Assembly (NCBI GenBank): GCA_947387485.1
Contig: CANDNT010000009.1
Location: 112,906-176,905, forward strand
DNA from: Aquimarina rhabdastrellae
GTDB taxonomy: Bacteria > Bacteroidota > Bacteroidia > Flavobacteriales > Flavobacteriaceae
Length of the DNA: 64,000 nt
Direction of reading: 5' to 3'
In this document: positions 7,613 through 15,494 of the stretch, piece after piece
Layout of the letters: the number at the start of each line of letters is the position of its first letter
How positions within the stretch are numbered: the first letter of the stretch is position 1
The notes under the pieces: generated by a model
Seen by the model: the letters and a program-made list of their open reading frames with translations, nothing else
Told to the model about the DNA's origin: nothing
The model's database searches: none
Position numbers and translations under genes: made by a program

Positions 7613-10099
7613 ATGGCCAAAAGAAAAGCAACTACCAAAAAAACAACCGTAAAGAATAAAAAGTCGATTAAAGAACGATTAAGTATGACCAAACAACAAA
7701 AGATTGTTTTGGGTACTTTTCTATTTTTATTTGGGATATGGCTATTTTTTTCATTTACCTCTTTTTTCTTCAATTGGAAAGTAGACCAAAGCGAATTGGT
7801 TGATTATGCTAGAAGAGATGTGGGAATCAAAAATAGTCTAAGCAGTTTTGGAGCCCAAATTAGTAACTTTTTTATCTATAGAGGATTTGGGATTTCGGCA
7901 TTTATAATTCCTGTATTAACCTTATTATCTGGAGTGTATTTAGTACTAGGTTTCAATAAAAAGAAATTGATTGGTTTCTGGTATTGGGGAATATTATTGA
8001 TGTTATGGGGCGCAGTTTTATTTGGATTCTTTAATTATGCAGATCATATTTTAGGAGGAGTTGTTGGATTTGAATTTAATGATTTTTTAAGTGATTATAT
8101 AGGTAAGTTAGGAACAGTATTGTTACTGATATTTTTTGCCATACTCTATGTTGTAGTGCGATTAAAACTGACACCAGAAATTGTAATAGCGGCATTCTCA
8201 AGAAAAGAGGAAGAAGTAGAAGAAACTATATCCGATGAAAAAGTAGATGCACCATCATTAAATGATGAAGGCGTAAATCAAAAAGAGGAAACTATTCCAT
8301 TAGAAACAGAAATTCCTGTGACAGCTATAGATGAACCTATAGTTATAGCAGAAGATGCAGAAACAACTATCACAACTACTTTTGGTCAAGAAGATTTAGT
8401 ACCAACCATCAAGAACTATTCACAACCAGAAGGAATTACTATTTTGGATGGAGAGCAAGAAGCTGATGAGGTTAAGAGTGTAAATGATGAAAAGGATGAT
8501 TTCTTAGAAGAAATCACTATGGAAATAGAAGAGACCGTAGAAGAAGAAGAAGTCGATACCATTAGCGATCAATTAGTAAAAGATTTTGGAGAATTTGATC
8601 CTAGATTAGAATTAGGTGCATATGCATTCCCAACAGTAGATTTATTAAAAGATTACACACAAGGAAAAGCTGGGATTACTATTGATCAAGGAGAGCTAGA
8701 AGAAAACAAAAATAGAATTGTTGAGACGCTTAAGAATTACAAGATAGAAATAGCTCAAATAAAAGCTACTGTAGGACCAACAGTTACACTATATGAAATC
8801 GTACCAGAAGCAGGAATACGAATTTCAAAAATCAAGAATTTAGAAGACGATATAGCTTTATCTCTAGCGGCATTAGGAATTCGTATTATAGCACCTATAC
8901 CAGGAAAAGGAACCATAGGGATAGAAGTTCCTAATAAGAACTCTACGATAGTATCGATGCGATCAGCGATTATGTCTCCTAAATTTCAAAATGCAGAAAT
9001 GGAATTGCCATTATCGCTAGGTAAAACCATTTCAAATGAAACCTTGGTAGTAGATTTGGCAAAAATGCCTCACTTGCTAATGGCAGGAGCTACAGGACAA
9101 GGTAAATCGGTAGGATTAAATGCGATTCTTACTTCGTTATTATATAAGAAACATCCAGCCGAAGTTAAATTTGTTTTAGTTGATCCTAAAAAAGTAGAAT
9201 TAACATTATATAACAAGATAGAGCGTCACTTCTTAGCAAAACTTCCAGATGCAGAAGATGCCATTATTACAGATAACAGCAAGGTGATTAATACCTTAAA
9301 CTCGTTGTGTATAGAAATGGATGCACGTTATGATTTGCTTAAAAATGCAATGGTGCGTAACATAAAAGAGTATAACGCTAAGTTTAAAGCAAGAAAGCTT
9401 AATCCAGAAAACGGACATCGCTTTTTACCATATATTGTTTTGGTTATAGATGAGTTTGCAGACTTAATCATGACGGCAGGTAAAGAAGTAGAAACTCCTA
9501 TAGCGAGATTAGCACAATTAGCACGTGCAATCGGTATTCACTTAATCATAGCAACACAAAGACCTTCTGTAAATGTAATTACGGGAATGATAAAAGCCAA
9601 TTTCCCTGCTCGTATAGCATTTAGAGTAACATCAAAAATTGATTCGAGAACAATATTAGATACCGGAGGAGCAGATCAATTGATCGGTAGAGGAGATATG
9701 TTATATACACAAGGTAATGATGTTATCCGTATTCAATGTGCTTTTGTCGATACACCAGAGGTTGAACGCATCACAGAATATATCGGTGGACAAAAGGCTT
9801 ATGCAAGTGCTCATTTACTACCAGAATTCATAGGAGAAGATAGTGGCACGAGTATTGATATAGACAAGAAGGATAGAGATAAATTGTTTAATGAAGCAGC
9901 CGAAATTATCGTAACAGCGCAACAAGGATCAGCCTCGTTATTGCAACGTAAACTTAAATTAGGATATAATAGAGCAGGACGACTTATCGATCAATTAGAA
10001 GCAGCTGGTATTGTAGGTCCTTTTGAAGGAAGTAAAGCACGTCAAGTTTTGGTAACAGATTTAAATGCATTACATCTCTTATTAGAAGCAGAAAAGTAA
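7613..10099 (+). CDS. ftsK: DNA translocase FtsK
   Basis: An 828-residue septal DNA pump that moves chromosome ends across the division site. It has a basic N-terminus, four predicted membrane helices (about 30-52, 92-113, 122-141, 165-183), a long acidic linker (about 198-320, rich in Glu/Asp), then the alpha/beta motor domains with Walker A GATGQGKS (492-499) and Walker B YIVLVIDEFAD (607-617), an ATQRP motif near 647-651, and a C-terminal winged-helix gamma domain (about 755-825) that reads KOPS-like polarity sequences. Length is typical for Bacteroidetes FtsK. It sits in the conserved tpx-dgkA-ftsK-lolA-lptG order. Confidence 0.97.
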   Translation: MAKRKATTKKTTVKNKKSIKERLSMTKQQKIVLGTFLFLFGIWLFFSFTSFFFNWKVDQSELVDYARRDVGIKNSLSSFGAQISNFFIYRGFGISAFIIPVLTLLSGVYLVLGFNKKKLIGFWYWGILLMLWGAVLFGFFNYADHILGGVVGFEFNDFLSDYIGKLGTVLLLIFFAILYVVVRLKLTPEIVIAAFSRKEEEVEETISDEKVDAPSLNDEGVNQKEETIPLETEIPVTAIDEPIVIAEDAETTITTTFGQEDLVPTIKNYSQPEGITILDGEQEADEVKSVNDEKDDFLEEITMEIEETVEEEEVDTISDQLVKDFGEFDPRLELGAYAFPTVDLLKDYTQGKAGITIDQGELEENKNRIVETLKNYKIEIAQIKATVGPTVTLYEIVPEAGIRISKIKNLEDDIALSLAALGIRIIAPIPGKGTIGIEVPNKNSTIVSMRSAIMSPKFQNAEMELPLSLGKTISNETLVVDLAKMPHLLMAGATGQGKSVGLNAILTSLLYKKHPAEVKFVLVDPKKVELTLYNKIERHFLAKLPDAEDAIITDNSKVINTLNSLCIEMDARYDLLKNAMVRNIKEYNAKFKARKLNPENGHRFLPYIVLVIDEFADLIMTAGKEVETPIARLAQLARAIGIHLIIATQRPSVNVITGMIKANFPARIAFRVTSKIDSRTILDTGGADQLIGRGDMLYTQGNDVIRIQCAFVDTPEVERITEYIGGQKAYASAHLLPEFIGEDSGTSIDIDKKDRDKLFNEAAEIIVTAQQGSASLLQRKLKLGYNRAGRLIDQLEAAGIVGPFEGSKARQVLVTDLNALHLLLEAEK

Positions 10100-10135
10100 C
10101 ATAACCTAAAGAAAGTATATCCCCATTATTACATA

Positions 10136-10143
10136 TACTTTTG
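10136..10143 (+). promoter_or_regulatory. Predicted -7 box of the lolA promoter
   Basis: TACTTTTG fits TAnnTTTG, 20 bases before the lolA ATG, in the 63-base gap after ftsK. Confidence 0.45.
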
Positions 10144-10162
10144 AATAAATTATAGAAAAAAA

Positions 10163-10798
10163 ATGAAAAAAATAGTATTCATCGTATTAGCATTTTGTTT
10201 TGTGCAAGTAGTACAAGCTCAAAACGCAAAGACCATACTGGATGAGGTTTCTAGCAAAGTAAAATCATATGATAATATTGTTATAGGATTTAAATATGCC
10301 TTAAAAAACACAAAAGAAGACGTATATCAAGAGACAAGAGGAGATGTGGTCTTAAAAAATAATAACTATGTACTTAACCTAATGGGAAGTACACGTATGT
10401 ATGATGGAAAAAAATTATATGTAATTATCCCAGAAGACGAAGAAATTAATATTTCTACACAAAGTGAAGAAGAAGACGATAGTATTACACCATCAAAAAT
10501 GCTAACGTTTTATGAAGAAGGATATACCTATAAAAAAGACATTGTACAAAATGTAAAAGGAAGAAAAATTCAGTACATAAAATTAACCCCAATAGATACT
10601 AATAGTGAATTAAAAGAAATTTTATTGGGAATTGATGTACAAACGAAGCATATTTACAAAATGATTCAAACACAGAATAACGGTACACAGATTACAATTA
10701 CAGTGAACAGCTTTAAAACAAATCAGCCGTTATCCAAAACACAATTTGTTTTTGATGAATCAAAATATAGCAACTATTATATCAACCGTTTAGATTAA
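10163..10798 (+). CDS. lolA: LolA-like outer-membrane lipoprotein carrier
   Basis: A 211-residue periplasmic protein with a clear signal peptide (cleavage after VQAQ, about residue 20). The rest has the half-barrel pattern of the LolA/LolB superfamily: an early helix with AKTILDEVSSKVKSYDNI, then alternating strands such as YVLNLMGSTRMYDGKKLYV and IQYIKLTPID. Its role would be to carry lipoproteins from the inner-membrane Lol ABC transporter to the outer membrane. The gene lies between ftsK and the LptG permease gene, with only 7 bases to the latter, so the two form an envelope-biogenesis unit. Confidence 0.87.
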   Translation: MKKIVFIVLAFCFVQVVQAQNAKTILDEVSSKVKSYDNIVIGFKYALKNTKEDVYQETRGDVVLKNNNYVLNLMGSTRMYDGKKLYVIIPEDEEINISTQSEEEDDSITPSKMLTFYEEGYTYKKDIVQNVKGRKIQYIKLTPIDTNSELKEILLGIDVQTKHIYKMIQTQNNGTQITITVNSFKTNQPLSKTQFVFDESKYSNYYINRLD

Positions 10799-10805
10799 AT
10801 ATCCC

Positions 10806-12245
10806 TTGAAAATATTAGATCGATATATTCTAGTAACTTTTTTAAAGACATTTTTTCCGCTCTTTATTATCATATTACTCATCTTTATCTTGCAAATGAT
10901 ATGGTTATTCATATCAGAATTGGCAGGAAAAGATATTGATATCTTAGTAATCCTTAAGTTTTTATTATATGGAACACCGCGATTGATTCCTATGATATTA
11001 CCATTGACAATTTTATTGACGTCAATTATGACCTTTGGTAACTTTGCAGAGAATTATGAGTTTGCAGCAATGAAATCTTCTGGAATATCGCTACAAAGAG
11101 CAATGCGAGTATTAAGTGTTTTTATTGTGCTTTTAGGGTTTGGTGCATTCTTCTTTTCAAACGTGGTAATGCCATCTGCAGAAAAGAAGTTTATTAACCT
11201 AAGAAAGAACCTTGTTAAAGTTAAGCCAGCAATGGCAATAGCGCCTAATCAATTTAATGATTTAGGAGATATCAATATAAAAGTAGCAGAAAAATATGGT
11301 GAAAATGATGAGTTTTTAAAAGATGTAATTATACATAAGAAAGCATCAAGAGCTGGGAATTTTACAGTGATTAAAGCCAAAGAAGGAGAATTAATGGGAA
11401 GTGTAGACTCAGAGTTAATTTCTCTAGTATTAAGTGATGGAAATTACTATGACGAAGTACAACAATCGTCACCAAAACAACAGCGAAAGTTACCTCTAGC
11501 TAAAGCTCATTTTGAAAAATATACGATCAATATTGATTTATCGAGTTTTAATGATGTCGATTTAAATAAGGAACAATATAAAAAAGGTCCAAAAATGCTT
11601 AATGTAAATGAATTAGGTGATATTTTGGACTCATTATCTGGAGCTTACAATGCCGATAGAAAATCGATGGAAACTAAGATTGAGGCGCGTAATGGAATAA
11701 GCGAACTTAATAGAGATCTTACAATAGAAAAACCTAAAATATTAAGCGATACCGTAAAAACATACTTAGAATACTTTACTAATAAAGAGAAATCACAAGT
11801 ATATAAATTAGCCTTTTCTAATGTAGATGGATTGCAGCGTAATTTTAGAGCAACTATAAAAAATGCTAAAGTAAAAAGACGTTTCCTTAATAAATATGAG
11901 ATGACTTTGCACGATAAATATGCCTTAGGTATAGCATGTGTATTGTTATTCTTTGTAGGAGCACCATTAGGGGCTATTATTCGTAAAGGAGGATTAGGAC
12001 TCCCAATTATTATTGGAGTAATAATCTTTTTGAGCTATCACTTTATTGGACTTTTTGCAAACAATAGTGCAGAAGAAGGAGGAATACCTACATTTTTAGG
12101 ATCGTGGTTATCGACATTTATTATATTTCCATTAAGTATATTCTTTACCTATAGAGCAACTAGAGATAGAGGAGTTACAAACATGGATGCAGTGATACAA
12201 CCTATAAAAGAATTCTTTCAAAAACGATTTTCAAAATCTAAATAA
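10806..12245 (+). CDS. lptG: LptG/LptF-family LPS export permease
   Basis: A 479-residue permease of the YjgP/YjgQ family, the membrane part of the Lpt machine that pulls lipopolysaccharide from the inner membrane towards the outer membrane. Predicted helices cluster at the N-terminus (about 12-35, 52-75, 98-120) and C-terminus (about 375-395, 400-420, 435-455), with a long periplasmic jellyroll-like domain between them. The family's RYIL.TFLKTF opening is present. The start codon is TTG at 10806, since no ATG lies in the right place; it follows lolA by 7 bases and is probably translated by coupling. Confidence 0.92.
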   Translation: MKILDRYILVTFLKTFFPLFIIILLIFILQMIWLFISELAGKDIDILVILKFLLYGTPRLIPMILPLTILLTSIMTFGNFAENYEFAAMKSSGISLQRAMRVLSVFIVLLGFGAFFFSNVVMPSAEKKFINLRKNLVKVKPAMAIAPNQFNDLGDINIKVAEKYGENDEFLKDVIIHKKASRAGNFTVIKAKEGELMGSVDSELISLVLSDGNYYDEVQQSSPKQQRKLPLAKAHFEKYTINIDLSSFNDVDLNKEQYKKGPKMLNVNELGDILDSLSGAYNADRKSMETKIEARNGISELNRDLTIEKPKILSDTVKTYLEYFTNKEKSQVYKLAFSNVDGLQRNFRATIKNAKVKRRFLNKYEMTLHDKYALGIACVLLFFVGAPLGAIIRKGGLGLPIIIGVIIFLSYHFIGLFANNSAEEGGIPTFLGSWLSTFIIFPLSIFFTYRATRDRGVTNMDAVIQPIKEFFQKRFSKSK

Positions 12246-12261
12246 AGCCATTCTTTTTAAA

Positions 12262-12269
12262 TATATTTG
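12262..12269 (+). promoter_or_regulatory. Predicted -7 box of the ribB promoter
   Basis: TATATTTG is an exact TAnnTTTG match 33 bases before the ribB ATG, inside the 56-base gap after lptG. The gap is too short for an FMN riboswitch, and none is seen. Confidence 0.55.
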
Positions 12270-12301
12270 TTGAAAATAAACACAACATATTTCCATAAAT
12301 T

Positions 12302-13453
12302 ATGTCTGAAACGACAGTGACAAAAAAACGTATACAACTCAATACGATACAAGAAGCTATAGATGATATCCGCAAAGGAAAAGTAATTATAGTAGTTGAT
12401 GATGAGGATAGAGAAAATGAAGGAGATTTTATTGCAGCAGCAGAGAAGGTAACTCCAGAGATGATTAACTTTATGGCCAAACACGGTCGAGGATTAATAT
12501 GTACACCTTTAACAGAACAGCGCTGTGACGAATTGAAGTTGCATATGATGGTAGGTAACAATACCGATCCTATGGAAACAGCTTTTACAGTTTCAGTTGA
12601 TTTAAAAGGACAAGGAGTTACTACAGGGATTTCGGCTAGCGATAGATCAAAAACGATCGAAGCTTTAATCAATGAAGATACTAAGTCTCATGATTTGGCT
12701 AGACCAGGACATATTTTTCCGCTTAAAGCGAAACAAGGAGGAGTATTAAGAAGAACAGGACATACAGAAGCAGCTATAGATTTTGCAAGATTAGCAGGGT
12801 TAAAACCAGCAGGAGTAATCGTTGAGATTATGAACGAAGATGGGACTATGGCAAGGTTACCAGAATTAGTAGAGGTAGCAAAAAAGTTTGACCTGAAATT
12901 AGTATCGATAGAAGATCTTGTAGCCTATAGAATGCAGCATGACTCTTTGATTGAGAAAAAAGAAGATTTTGATATAGTTACTCGTTTTGGAAAGTTTAGG
13001 TTACGTGCCTATAAACAAACTACAAACGATCAAATACATATCGCATTAACCAAAGGTACATGGGCAGAAAATGAGCCTGTGATGACTAGAATTAATTCTA
13101 CATTGGTTAATAATGATATCTTGGGAACCTTGACTAATAATGCAGATAAACGATTAGACGATATGTTTAAATGTATTAATAAAGAAGGGAAAGGAGCAAT
13201 TCTTTTTATTAATCAAGAAAACCAATCACTTAATGTGCTAAATCGATTAGGGATATTAAAAGGACTTCAAGAAGAAGATGAAGTAGTTAAAGCGCCTAGA
13301 ATTGTAATGGATTCCAAAGATTTTGGGATAGGAGCACAGATATTACATGATCTTAGCATTCATAAATTACGCTTAGTTTCTAATAGTGAGCAAGAAAAGC
13401 GTGTAGGTATGATAGGATATGGATTAGAGATAATAGATTACGTATCGTATTAG
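12302..13453 (+). CDS. ribB: 3,4-dihydroxy-2-butanone-4-phosphate synthase with degenerate GTP cyclohydrolase II domain
   Basis: A 383-residue RibBA-shaped riboflavin enzyme. The N-terminal domain (about 10-212) is a complete RibB: the metal/substrate loop DDEDRENEGDF (about 34-44), RGLICTPLT and the RRTGHTEAAIDFARLAG block. It converts ribulose 5-phosphate to dihydroxybutanone phosphate. The C-terminal domain (about 220-383) has the GTP cyclohydrolase II length and fold pattern, but the zinc-binding cysteine cluster of active RibA (GxxxGSxxCDCG) is absent; the matching place reads INSTLVNNDILGTLTNNAD. RibA activity is therefore unlikely and another ribA gene should exist. Length is close to normal RibBA proteins, so this is divergence, not truncation. 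Confidence 0.93.
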   Translation: MSETTVTKKRIQLNTIQEAIDDIRKGKVIIVVDDEDRENEGDFIAAAEKVTPEMINFMAKHGRGLICTPLTEQRCDELKLHMMVGNNTDPMETAFTVSVDLKGQGVTTGISASDRSKTIEALINEDTKSHDLARPGHIFPLKAKQGGVLRRTGHTEAAIDFARLAGLKPAGVIVEIMNEDGTMARLPELVEVAKKFDLKLVSIEDLVAYRMQHDSLIEKKEDFDIVTRFGKFRLRAYKQTTNDQIHIALTKGTWAENEPVMTRINSTLVNNDILGTLTNNADKRLDDMFKCINKEGKGAILFINQENQSLNVLNRLGILKGLQEEDEVVKAPRIVMDSKDFGIGAQILHDLSIHKLRLVSNSEQEKRVGMIGYGLEIIDYVSY

Positions 13454-13478
13454 TTACGACAAAGAAAATATAAATAAG

Positions 13479-13504
13479 AAGCCCTCTTTTATAGAGGGCT
13501 TTTT
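13479..13504. terminator. Terminator after ribB, shared with the convergent nitroreductase gene
   Basis: An 8-bp stem AAGCCCTC/GAGGGCTT with a 7-base loop, followed by TTTTT on the + strand. The hairpin is 26 bases after the ribB stop and ends just before the 3' end of the leftward nitroreductase gene. Confidence 0.85.
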
Positions 13505-13507
13505 GTA

Positions 13508-14137
13508 TTAGAATTGAATCACAGTCTCATTTGTAGAACGTCTTACCTTGGCAAAATCTGCAAACATATCTTCATTAGAGCGATAACCTACAGGAAGTAC
13601 CAGAATAGAAGACAATCCTTTTTTGTCTAATTGTAAAACCTCATCATATTTTTCCGGAACAAAACCTTCCATAGGGCAAGCATCTATCTCTTGCGTAGCA
13701 CATACAGTTAATAAATTACCTAGAGCGATATAAGCTTGTTTTGAAGCCCATGTGCGTATTTCTGTAGTTGATTTTCCTCCAAAAGAATCAATCAAATAAT
13801 CTCTAAAAGGCTTTAAAACCTCATCATTAGTATTTCGTATCGCTTTTACACGTTCAAAATGATTGATGATATAATCAGATGAGATTTCTTTTTCGATACA
13901 AATAACAAGTAAATGAGAAGCATCGGCAACTTGTTGTTGATTCATAGAATGCGCTACAAGTTGTTGCTGTAAATCTTTATTGTGGATCACAACAAGTTTT
14001 AAAGGTTGTAAACCATAAGAAGTTGCAGTCAAATTAAATGCTTGAATAAGCGTATCAATTTGAGCTGTACTTAACGATTTTGTAGCATCAAACTTTTTTG
14101 TAGCATAGCGCCATTCTAAACTTTCGATAATATTCAT
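13508..14137 (-). CDS. NAD(P)H-dependent nitroreductase family flavoprotein
   Basis: A 209-residue protein of the NfsB/FRase I type. The N-terminal EWRYATKKFD block contacts FMN phosphate, and ATSYGLQPLKLVVI and CPMEGFVPEKYDEVLQLD are family landmarks. These FMN enzymes reduce nitroaromatics, quinones or flavins with NAD(P)H; the true substrate cannot be read from sequence. It has its own promoter on the minus strand: CAAATATA at 14161-14168 is the complement of TATATTTG, back to back with the promoter of the neighbouring thioesterase. It is convergent with ribB across a shared terminator. Confidence 0.9.
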   Translation of the reverse strand: MNIIESLEWRYATKKFDATKSLSTAQIDTLIQAFNLTATSYGLQPLKLVVIHNKDLQQQLVAHSMNQQQVADASHLLVICIEKEISSDYIINHFERVKAIRNTNDEVLKPFRDYLIDSFGGKSTTEIRTWASKQAYIALGNLLTVCATQEIDACPMEGFVPEKYDEVLQLDKKGLSSILVLPVGYRSNEDMFADFAKVRRSTNETVIQF

Positions 14138-14160
14138 AGAAATCTTTTTTTATGATAGCG

Positions 14161-14168
14161 CAAATATA
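14161..14168 (-). promoter_or_regulatory. Predicted -7 box of the nitroreductase promoter
   Basis: Read on the minus strand this is TATATTTG, an exact TAnnTTTG match, 24 bases upstream of the nitroreductase ATG. Confidence 0.55.
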
Positions 14169-14181
14169 AGTTAGACTATTG

Positions 14182-14189
14182 TAGATTTG
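14182..14189 (+). promoter_or_regulatory. Predicted -7 box of the thioesterase promoter
   Basis: TAGATTTG fits TAnnTTTG. It overlaps the upstream GTG that could otherwise be taken as the gene start, so transcription should begin after that codon and the ATG at 14216 is the better start. Confidence 0.5.
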
Positions 14190-14215
14190 TGAGAAATGTG
14201 ATAAGAAAAAATAAT

Positions 14216-14602
14216 ATGACTATAAACGACCGTATTGAAGCATCAGAAACTAGTGTTTTTAAGGCAGTTTTTCCTAATACGACTAATCACTATGATACCT
14301 TATTTGGAGGTACCGCATTACAATTAATGGACGAAGTATCTTTTATCTGTGCTACGCGTTTTAGTAAAAAAAGAGTAGTCACCATTTCTACAGATAAAAT
14401 TGATTTTAAAAAGCCGATACCACAGGGGACTATAATTGAATTGACTGCCAAAGTGGTTAAAGTAGGTAATACTAGCTGTCTTGTTCAAGTAGATATTTAC
14501 AAAGAAGATATGTACCAAGATGTAAGAGAAAAAGCAGTTACTGGTTTATTCAAGTTTGTAGCTGTAAACGAAGAAAAACAACCAATACCTATTGTTGATT
14601 AA
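14216..14602 (+). CDS. Hotdog-fold acyl-CoA thioesterase (YciA-like)
   Basis: A protein of 128 residues from the ATG at 14216 (137 if an upstream in-frame GTG at 14189 is used). It shows the acyl-CoA thioesterase pattern: VFPNTTNHYDTLFGGTALQLMDEVSFI (long catalytic helix with Asp) then FKKPIPQGTIIELTAKVVKVGNTS. Such enzymes hydrolyse acyl-CoA to free acid and CoA in the cytoplasm. I prefer the ATG because a TAnnTTTG promoter box covers the GTG and the ATG-started product, MTINDRIEASET, begins right at the conserved fold. Its stop overlaps the stop of the convergent next gene by 4 bases. Confidence 0.88.
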   Translation: MTINDRIEASETSVFKAVFPNTTNHYDTLFGGTALQLMDEVSFICATRFSKKRVVTISTDKIDFKKPIPQGTIIELTAKVVKVGNTSCLVQVDIYKEDMYQDVREKAVTGLFKFVAVNEEKQPIPIVD

Positions 14603-15330
14603 TAATTACTATCATTAATTAAAGCTAGTTTTTCTTTTAAATCTTTGATTAATGTTTGGGCTATAGGCATATTACTACGTTCTAATTCTCGTATGGTAAA
14701 CTTGATGGTTTCTGGAGATTGTTGGATTGCACGAGGAGTGATTAAACTTTCTTTGGGAGCTAGAGAAAAAAACAAATTATCAGACCATTCATCTCGTCTA
14801 CCATCAATAACCAGATGTATACGATCAGTAACACCTTGATTACGTACCGAGTGTACATAATTTACATTGGTATACCAGCATTCACCTTCTTGCATGGTAA
14901 CCTCTGTATTATCTAGCATAAAATGCACATCTTTATTGGTAATAATGGGGATGTGTAATCTAAAATATCCATCCTCATAACCTAATTTATGATCCTTATG
15001 CGGTTTGATATAAGCACCAACACTTAATTTGAGTAAACGAGCAGAGAGTAACGGAAACTGAAAAGTCTCTATCACTTCGTTGAGATAAGAGCAAGCTTTA
15101 AGATTAGTTGTAAGTAATAATGGATCGTTTGAATTTGATAAAGCTTGAATATTAGAAGCATCACCATTAGGCGCATATAACGGAATGGCTTTCCAGTCAC
15201 CATCATAACCTTTTGTATTAAAATGAGCAATCCATTGTTGCTCTAGCAACAAAGCTACATCTTGCTGTAGTTTTAAAACATCAAACTGATAGGGTAATTG
15301 CAAAAACTTTGTTGGTGTGATGGTACTCAT
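14599..15330 (-). CDS. Aspartyl/asparaginyl beta-hydroxylase-like dioxygenase
   Basis: A 243-residue protein of the Asp/Asn beta-hydroxylase (cupin-fold, Fe(II)/2-oxoglutarate) family. Family landmarks are the first metal His region PHKDHKLGYEDGYFRLHIPI (H111 or H114, R124, H126), then GECWYTNVNYVHSVRNQG with the second metal His (H160), and DRIHLVIDGRRD. The bacterial members are poorly characterised, and the substrate here, protein or small molecule, is unknown. The C-terminal 60 residues are extra to the catalytic core. Its stop codon overlaps that of the thioesterase gene. No operon partner. Confidence 0.82.
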   Translation of the reverse strand: MSTITPTKFLQLPYQFDVLKLQQDVALLLEQQWIAHFNTKGYDGDWKAIPLYAPNGDASNIQALSNSNDPLLLTTNLKACSYLNEVIETFQFPLLSARLLKLSVGAYIKPHKDHKLGYEDGYFRLHIPIITNKDVHFMLDNTEVTMQEGECWYTNVNYVHSVRNQGVTDRIHLVIDGRRDEWSDNLFFSLAPKESLITPRAIQQSPETIKFTIRELERSNMPIAQTLIKDLKEKLALINDSNY

Positions 15331-15494
15331 AATCTCTTAGCTGCTTAGATATACTTGAAAATACAAAATAGATAAAGAAGTAGGTTGTTTTTTGAATAAA
15401 AATGCTGAAAAATAATACAAGCAAATTTAGATTGTTTTGTGTAAGGCTAAGTCGTATCTTAGGTATAAAATCAAAGCATTATTACAGTTAGTTT

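Noticed and set aside
7251..7773. Minus-strand frames opposite dgkA and the start of ftsK
   Set aside because: They lie wholly against strong genes with clear domains, and their products have odd Cys/Tyr-rich or Lys-rich composition.
12246..12301. FMN riboswitch before the riboflavin gene
   Set aside because: The 56-base gap is too short for the RFN element, and no conserved stems are seen.
12238..12672. A 144-codon minus-strand frame against ribB
   Set aside because: It overlaps the conserved RibB catalytic region and has a low-complexity Ser/Ile-rich product; a shadow frame.
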